Source: Mycolicibacterium hippocampi
Lineage (GTDB): Bacteria > Actinomycetota > Actinomycetes > Mycobacteriales > Mycobacteriaceae
Assembly (NCBI RefSeq): GCF_010723735.1
Contig: NZ_BLLB01000002.1
Coordinates: 3,906,001 to 3,970,000, forward strand
Direction of reading: 5' to 3'
Length of the DNA stretch: 64,000 bases
Shown here in pieces: positions 59,732-64,000 of this stretch. Numbering within the stretch: the first letter of the stretch is position 1; every line of letters starts with the position of its first letter. The position numbers and the translations under genes are program-made. The notes under the pieces were generated by a model, which saw nothing but the letters and a program-made list of their open reading frames with translations, did no database searches and had not been told where the DNA came from.

Positions 59732-60181
59732 TTAGCGCAGCTCGGCCAGGTTGCAGACCGACCGGCGCACGTCCCCCTTGATGACCCTGGCGACCACCCC
59801 GCCGACGGGCGTGTTCAGCAGTCCGCCGGACAGCTCGGCGATAACCCGGAACGTCGACCCGTCGACACCGCCCGGGTCGTCCCGGCCGCCCGGTTCGACC
59901 TGCATCGTCAGCGTGATGCGGACACCACCGCGGCCGTTGCCGAGCAGTTCGATCCCCTTGGGTTCGTCATACCTGGTGACGCGCCAGTGGATGACGTTGC
60001 GGAACCCCTTGACCTTGATCAGCGACGAGACCTGGGTGTCGACGTCGATGACTGCGGGAACCTCGCTCTTCCAACCGCCGAAAATGGTCAACCATTCGCC
60101 GAAGCGCCCGAGATCCGAGGCGAGCTCCCACGCGCGTTCGGGAGTGAGTTCGGAAGAAACCGCCACGTCGACTGAAGCCAT
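59732..60181 (-). CDS. SRPBCC-family protein (Coq10/CoxG-like)
   Basis: A 149-residue START-fold protein: ASVDVAVSSELTPERAWELASDLGRFGEWLT is the opening (start and end), then FGGWKSEVPAVIDVDTQVSS, VIHWRVTRYDEPKGIELLG and GGLLNTPVGGVVARVIKGDVRRSVCNLAELR at the C-terminus. It is a common actinobacterial single-domain protein (type II toxin-antitoxin RatA-like annotations are frequent for this fold but not evidenced here). It stands alone. Confidence 0.82.
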   Translation of the reverse strand: MASVDVAVSSELTPERAWELASDLGRFGEWLTIFGGWKSEVPAVIDVDTQVSSLIKVKGFRNVIHWRVTRYDEPKGIELLGNGRGGVRITLTMQVEPGGRDDPGGVDGSTFRVIAELSGGLLNTPVGGVVARVIKGDVRRSVCNLAELR

Positions 60182-60482
60182 GCACTATTCACTACCCCAC
60201 ACGATGACCCAGGTAAACGGCTAGCGGACCGGGCGCCGGATTCCGGCGCGTGGCGAGCCCGTCGGCTGCGACACTGAAGCGATCACGATCACTGTGCCGG
60301 CGGACCCCCGCTCCGGCGACAGCGCCGTGCGCGCATATCGCGGATTCTCGTGCGATCTGCCCGAAGCAGCGAGGGATTCCATTGTGTTTTTGTAAATTCG
60401 TTGCGGAATCGCTTGCGAAGGTCCGTCCGATCCGCGAAGGTTTATCGACAGCCCCTGCGGCTGCACCTGAGGAGGACCTGCG
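60182..60482. other. 301-bp intergenic region before the polyamine ABC operon
   Basis: Contains no gene I can support. It must hold the promoter of the ABC operon, but no clear -35/-10 pair stands out. The last 15 nt include a perfect AGGAGG Shine-Dalgarno (60470-60475) for the ATPase gene; an in-frame TGA lies at 60468-60470. Confidence 0.5.
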
Positions 60483-61676
60483 CTGACCGGCACACACACC
60501 ACCGCTGTAGACCACACGGCGGGAACGGAGGCCACCCGCGCCAAGGGCGGTCCCGTCATCGAGATCGACCATGTCACCAAACGCTTCGACGACTACGTCG
60601 CGGTTGCCGACGCGGACTTCTCGATCGCGTCCGGGGAGTTCTTCTCCATGCTCGGACCCTCGGGATGCGGCAAGACCACGACGCTGCGGATGATCGCGGG
60701 CTTCGAGACGCCGACCGAGGGCGCCATCCGGCTCGAGGGCGCGGATGTCTCCCGAACCCCGCCGAACAAGCGCAACGTCAACACGGTGTTCCAGCACTAC
60801 GCGCTCTTCCCGCACATGACCGTGTGGGACAACGTCGCCTATGGGCCGCGCAGTGCCAAAAAAGACAAGCAAGAGGTTCGCAAGCGCGTCGACGAACTCC
60901 TCGAGATCGTGCGCCTGAGCGATTTCGCGGAGCGCAAACCCGCCCAACTGTCCGGCGGCCAGCAGCAGCGAGTCGCCCTGGCTCGTGCTCTGGTCAACTA
61001 CCCCAGCGCGCTGCTGCTCGACGAACCGCTCGGCGCGCTGGACCTCAAGTTGCGCCACGCCATGCAGTTCGAGCTCAAGCGCATCCAGCGCGAGGTCGGG
61101 ATCACGTTCGTCTACGTGACGCACGACCAAGAGGAAGCGCTCACGATGAGCGACCGGATCGCGGTGATGAACGCCGGCAACGTCGACCAGATCGGCACCC
61201 CGACCGAGATCTACGACCGGCCCTCCACTGTGTTCGTCGCGAGCTTCATTGGCCAGGCCAACCTCTGGTCCGGGCGCCAGACAGGGCGCTCCAACCGCGA
61301 GTTCGTGGAGGTCGAGGTCCTCGGCTCAACGCTGAAGGCCCGTCCGGGTGACACCACCATCGAGCCCGGCGGCCACGCAGCGTTGATGGTCCGCCCGGAG
61401 CGGGTGCGGGTGTCGATCGACGCCCCGACCGGCGATGTGGCCGGTGTGCGGGCCACGGTGCGCGACCTGACCTTCCAGGGGCCGGTGGTGCGGCTGTTGC
61501 TGTCGGCACCGGACGACTCGGAGGTCATCGCCCACGTCGGGCCGGAACAGGATCTGCCGCTACTGCGTCCGGGCGACGAGGTCTATGTGTGCTGGGCTCC
61601 GGACGCCTCACTGGTGCTGCCCGGCGCCGACATCCCGACCACCGAGGATCTCGAGGAGATGCTCGACGACTCCTGA
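60483..61676 (+). CDS. potA: Spermidine/putrescine-type ABC transporter ATPase (CTG start)
   Basis: About 397 residues. Walker A GPSGCGKTT (residues 58-66), signature LSGGQQQRVALARAL, Walker B LLLDEPLGALD, H-loop THDQEEA, and a C-terminal TOBE domain (about 280-370). The frame opens after a TGA at 60468 and has no ATG, GTG or TTG before Walker A except the ATG at 60648, which would delete the whole first sheet (VIEIDHVTKRFDDYVAVADA). CTG at 60483 lies 7 nt after AGGAGG and is the best start. It powers the downstream permeases. Confidence 0.92.
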   Translation: MTGTHTTAVDHTAGTEATRAKGGPVIEIDHVTKRFDDYVAVADADFSIASGEFFSMLGPSGCGKTTTLRMIAGFETPTEGAIRLEGADVSRTPPNKRNVNTVFQHYALFPHMTVWDNVAYGPRSAKKDKQEVRKRVDELLEIVRLSDFAERKPAQLSGGQQQRVALARALVNYPSALLLDEPLGALDLKLRHAMQFELKRIQREVGITFVYVTHDQEEALTMSDRIAVMNAGNVDQIGTPTEIYDRPSTVFVASFIGQANLWSGRQTGRSNREFVEVEVLGSTLKARPGDTTIEPGGHAALMVRPERVRVSIDAPTGDVAGVRATVRDLTFQGPVVRLLLSAPDDSEVIAHVGPEQDLPLLRPGDEVYVCWAPDASLVLPGADIPTTEDLEEMLDDS

Positions 61677-61745
61677 TGCTTTCCCCCGCCGGCCCGTCCG
61701 GCGTGACCCGTCCCCCCATCGGAGCCGACGAAAGGCACAGCTGCC

Positions 61746-62939
61746 ATGTCCCGTGATCTTCCCTTCCCTGCCGATCCTGCGCTGCTCGCCCGGCTGACCG
61801 CGAGCCGGACCTCTCGACGGCGTTTCATCGGCGGTGGGGCCGCGGCCGCGACCGCGCTGACCCTCGGCTCGTCTTTTCTGACTGCCTGCGGATCAGACAG
61901 CGGCACCTCCAGCGCCCCCACCGACGACGGCGGTCCCGCCAGCGGCACGCTGCGCATCTCGAACTGGCCGTTGTACATGGCCGACGGGTTCATCGCCGAC
62001 TTCCAGACGGCGTCGGGGATCACCGTCGACTACAAGGAAGACTTCAACGACAACGAACAGTGGTTCGCCAAGAACCGGGAGCCGTTGTCGCGAAAGCAGG
62101 ACATCGGCGCCGACCTGGCGATCCCGACCACGTTCCTGGCGGTGCGGCTGCACCAACTGGGCTGGCTCAACGACATCAGCGACGAGGGCGTGCCCAACAA
62201 GAAGAACATCCGCCCCGACCTGCTGGAGGCCAGCGTCGACCCGGGTCGTCAGTTCAGCGCGCCATACATGTCCGGGCTCGTCGGGCTCGCCTACAACCGC
62301 GCCGCCACCGGCCGCGACATCTCGACGATCGACGACCTGTGGGATCCCGCGTTCCGGGGCCGGGTCAGCCTGTTCTCCGACGCGCAGGACGGTCTCGGGA
62401 TGATCATGCTCTCGCAGGGGAACACCCCGGAGAACCCGACCACCGAGAGCGTGCAGCAGGCCATCGACCTGGTTCGCGAACAGAACGACCAGGGCCAGAT
62501 CCGCAGGTTCACCGGCAACGACTACGCCGACGATCTGGCGGCCGGCAACATCGCTGTCGCACAAGCGTATTCGGGCGATGTGGTACAGCTGCAGGCGGAC
62601 AACCCCGATCTGCAGTTCATCGTCCCCGAAACGGGCGCGACCACGTTCGTCGACACGATGGTCATCCCCTACACCACACAGAACCAGAAGGCCGCCGAGG
62701 CGTGGATCAACTACGTCTACGACCGGGCCAACTACGCCAAATTGGTCTCCTACGTCCAATACGTGCCGGTGCTCTCGGGCATGACCGAGGAACTGGAGAA
62801 GATCGATCCGGAGTCCGCCCGCAACCCGCTGATCAACCCCCCCGAGGACGTGCTGGCGAAGTCGAAGGGCTGGGCGGCGTTGACCGACGAGCAGACGCAG
62901 GAGTACAACACCGCGTACGCCGCCGTCACCGGCGGCTGA
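61746..62939 (+). CDS. potD: Polyamine ABC transporter substrate-binding lipoprotein (PotD/PotF-like)
   Basis: A 397-residue periplasmic-binding protein. A twin-arginine motif RRRF (residues 24-27) and lipobox LTAC (Cys48) show Tat export and lipidation. The mature part is SBP_bac_8-like: SGTLRISNWPLYMADGFIADFQ, GADLAIPTTFLAVRLHQLGW, NVGDDL-like NDYADDLAAGNIAVAQAYSGD, and the C-terminal SYVQYVPVLSG. Spermidine- or putrescine-like ligands are expected by family. It ends 3 nt before the permease ATG. Confidence 0.92.
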   Translation: MSRDLPFPADPALLARLTASRTSRRRFIGGGAAAATALTLGSSFLTACGSDSGTSSAPTDDGGPASGTLRISNWPLYMADGFIADFQTASGITVDYKEDFNDNEQWFAKNREPLSRKQDIGADLAIPTTFLAVRLHQLGWLNDISDEGVPNKKNIRPDLLEASVDPGRQFSAPYMSGLVGLAYNRAATGRDISTIDDLWDPAFRGRVSLFSDAQDGLGMIMLSQGNTPENPTTESVQQAIDLVREQNDQGQIRRFTGNDYADDLAAGNIAVAQAYSGDVVQLQADNPDLQFIVPETGATTFVDTMVIPYTTQNQKAAEAWINYVYDRANYAKLVSYVQYVPVLSGMTEELEKIDPESARNPLINPPEDVLAKSKGWAALTDEQTQEYNTAYAAVTGG

Positions 62940-62942
62940 CAC

Positions 62943-63818
62943 ATGGCCGGTGTCGCCACCAGCAGTCGGCAGCGGAGCAAGATCGCCCCGTACCTGATGG
63001 TCCTGCCGGCGCTCGCGTACCTCGGCATTTTCTTCGTGGTGCCTTTCTTCTCGCTGGCGCGCACATCGTTGTCGGAGACCGGCGGATCGGTGTTCATGCC
63101 GACGCTGACGTTCGCCTGGGACATCGGCAACTTCGGCGACGCGTTCACCGAGTACCGCGAGCAGATCTTCCGGTCCTTCGGCTACGCGTTCGCGGCCACC
63201 CTGCTGTGCCTGGTGCTGGCGTTCCCGCTGGCATACGTCATCGCATTCAAGGCGGGTCGCTTCAAGAACCTGATCCTCGGCCTTGTCATCCTGCCGTTCT
63301 TCGTGACGTTCCTGATCCGCACGCTCGCCTGGAAGACGATCCTGGCCGATGACGGCTGGCTCGTCACCGCGCTGGGCACCATCGGCCTGCTTCCTGACGA
63401 AGGGCGCCTGCTGTCCACGAGCTGGGCGGTCATCGGTGGTCTGACCTACAACTGGATCATCTTCATGATCCTGCCGTTGTACGTCAGCCTCGAGAAGATC
63501 GATCCACGGCTGCTCGAGGCGTCCAAGGACCTCTACTCGTCGACGCCACGGAGTTTCCGCAAGGTGATCCTGCCGCTGTCGATGCCGGGGGTGCTCGCGG
63601 GCAGCATGCTGGTGTTCATCCCGTCGGTCGGCGATTTCATCAACGCCGACTATCTCGGGAGTACCCAGACGACGATGATCGGCAATGTCATCCAGAAACA
63701 GTTCCTCGTCGTCAAGGACTACCCTGCCGCTGCCGCGCTCAGCCTCGGGTTGATGGTCACGATCCTCGTCGGGGTGCTGCTCTACGCCAGGGCGCTCGGC
63801 ACGGAGGACCTGGTATGA
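62943..63818 (+). CDS. potB: Polyamine ABC transporter permease (PotB-like)
   Basis: A 291-residue permease with six membrane segments: VLPALAYLGIFFVVPFFSLARTSL, YAFAATLLCLVLAFPLAYVIAF, FVTFLIRTLAWKTILADDGW and NWIIFMILPLYVSLEKID. The cytoplasmic EAA loop is LEASKDLYSSTPRSFRKVILPLSMPG, which docks to the ATPase. It overlaps the last permease by 4 nt. Forms with PotC the transmembrane path of the importer. Confidence 0.93.
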   Translation: MAGVATSSRQRSKIAPYLMVLPALAYLGIFFVVPFFSLARTSLSETGGSVFMPTLTFAWDIGNFGDAFTEYREQIFRSFGYAFAATLLCLVLAFPLAYVIAFKAGRFKNLILGLVILPFFVTFLIRTLAWKTILADDGWLVTALGTIGLLPDEGRLLSTSWAVIGGLTYNWIIFMILPLYVSLEKIDPRLLEASKDLYSSTPRSFRKVILPLSMPGVLAGSMLVFIPSVGDFINADYLGSTQTTMIGNVIQKQFLVVKDYPAAAALSLGLMVTILVGVLLYARALGTEDLV

Positions 63819-64000
63819 CGACACAGGCAGGCGCCGCGGTCGCCACCGCCGCACAGCAGGACCCCCGCCCGAAAAAGCTGAAGTCACGACGCAATTGGGG
63901 TGACGTGCTGCTGCGCATCGTTGCCGGGTTGGTGCTGTTGTATCTGTTCCTGCCGATCTTCGTGATCATCTTGTTCTCGTTCAACAAGCCCGTCGGCAGA
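63815..64000 (+). CDS. potC: Polyamine ABC transporter permease (PotC-like), partial
   Basis: Start of the second permease; 62 codons are inside the window. ATG overlaps the potB stop (ATGA). The N-terminus is hydrophilic (TTQAGAAVATAAQQDPRPKK), then the first membrane segment IVAGLVLLYLFLPIFVIILFSFN. The family identity comes from the operon position and the PIFVIILFSFN segment. It is truncated by the right edge. Confidence 0.88.
   Translation, partial: MTTQAGAAVATAAQQDPRPKKLKSRRNWGDVLLRIVAGLVLLYLFLPIFVIILFSFNKPVGR

Noticed and set aside
61893..63887. A 664-codon open frame on the minus strand
   Set aside because: It lies opposite the potD and potB genes, which have clear motifs; high-GC codon bias opens the complementary frame, and its translation is low-complexity without domains.
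1..64000. tRNA, rRNA, CRISPR arrays and complete insertion sequences
   Set aside because: I found no cloverleaf-like gene, regular spacer-repeat series, or transposase with terminal repeats on reading both strands.

Overview
The window is high-GC actinobacterial DNA, most likely from a fast-growing Mycobacterium (Mycolicibacterium). The main evidence is an antigen 85 mycolyltransferase at the left edge, many F420/LLM-type oxidoreductases and TetR regulators, mycobacterial secreted-protein families, and repeated leaderless gene starts placed 6-8 nt after a TANNNT -10 box. I recognised no rRNA, tRNA, CRISPR array or intact insertion sequence.

Layout. 1-13.5 kb is mostly ordinary chromosome: antigen 85, an S4 RNA-binding protein, an ArsR/VOC pair, gluconate kinase plus permease, an FNT channel, an ArsR/DUF1801/AHSA1 operon, an FKBP lipoprotein, an EamA exporter with its AraC neighbour, a DinB protein, a Ser/Thr kinase and an M42 peptidase. 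13-14.5 kb is a TetR/aldo-keto reductase divergon with two operators.

14.6-22.5 kb is an accessory region. It holds four type II toxin-antitoxin modules (two VapBC, two MazEF), the C-terminal stub of a fifth MazF, an epoxide hydrolase pseudogene, other gene debris, a Vgb-type lyase and two small Cys-containing proteins. All four antitoxin promoters share one plan: a palindrome at or over the -10 box and a start codon 6-7 nt downstream.

22.5-34.7 kb is catabolic and regulatory: an EamA exporter, TetR with a flavin monooxygenase fused to a SnoaL-like domain, an aldo-keto reductase with AraC, and a two-component system. At 28.5-30.6 kb a 141-bp sequence occurs twice, once before a small secreted protein and once before a compositionally atypical amidohydrolase. 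Each copy carries a ribosome-binding site and a 43-codon leader frame.

34.7-43 kb has a TetR divergent from a three-gene operon (AttH-like protein, LLM oxidoreductase, PEP-utilising phosphotransferase), then a berberine-bridge oxidase and a TPR/LuxR regulator. 43-50.3 kb is cation antiport, MgtE, envelope proteins and a hydrolase. 50.4-54 kb is an amino-sugar cluster (frameshifted glycosyltransferase, glucosamine kinase, SIS isomerase). 54-60.2 kb holds an ankyrin protein, a TetR/SDR/thioesterase unit, TspO and an MFS exporter. 60.5 kb to the end is a polyamine-type ABC importer whose ATPase appears to start at a CTG codon.
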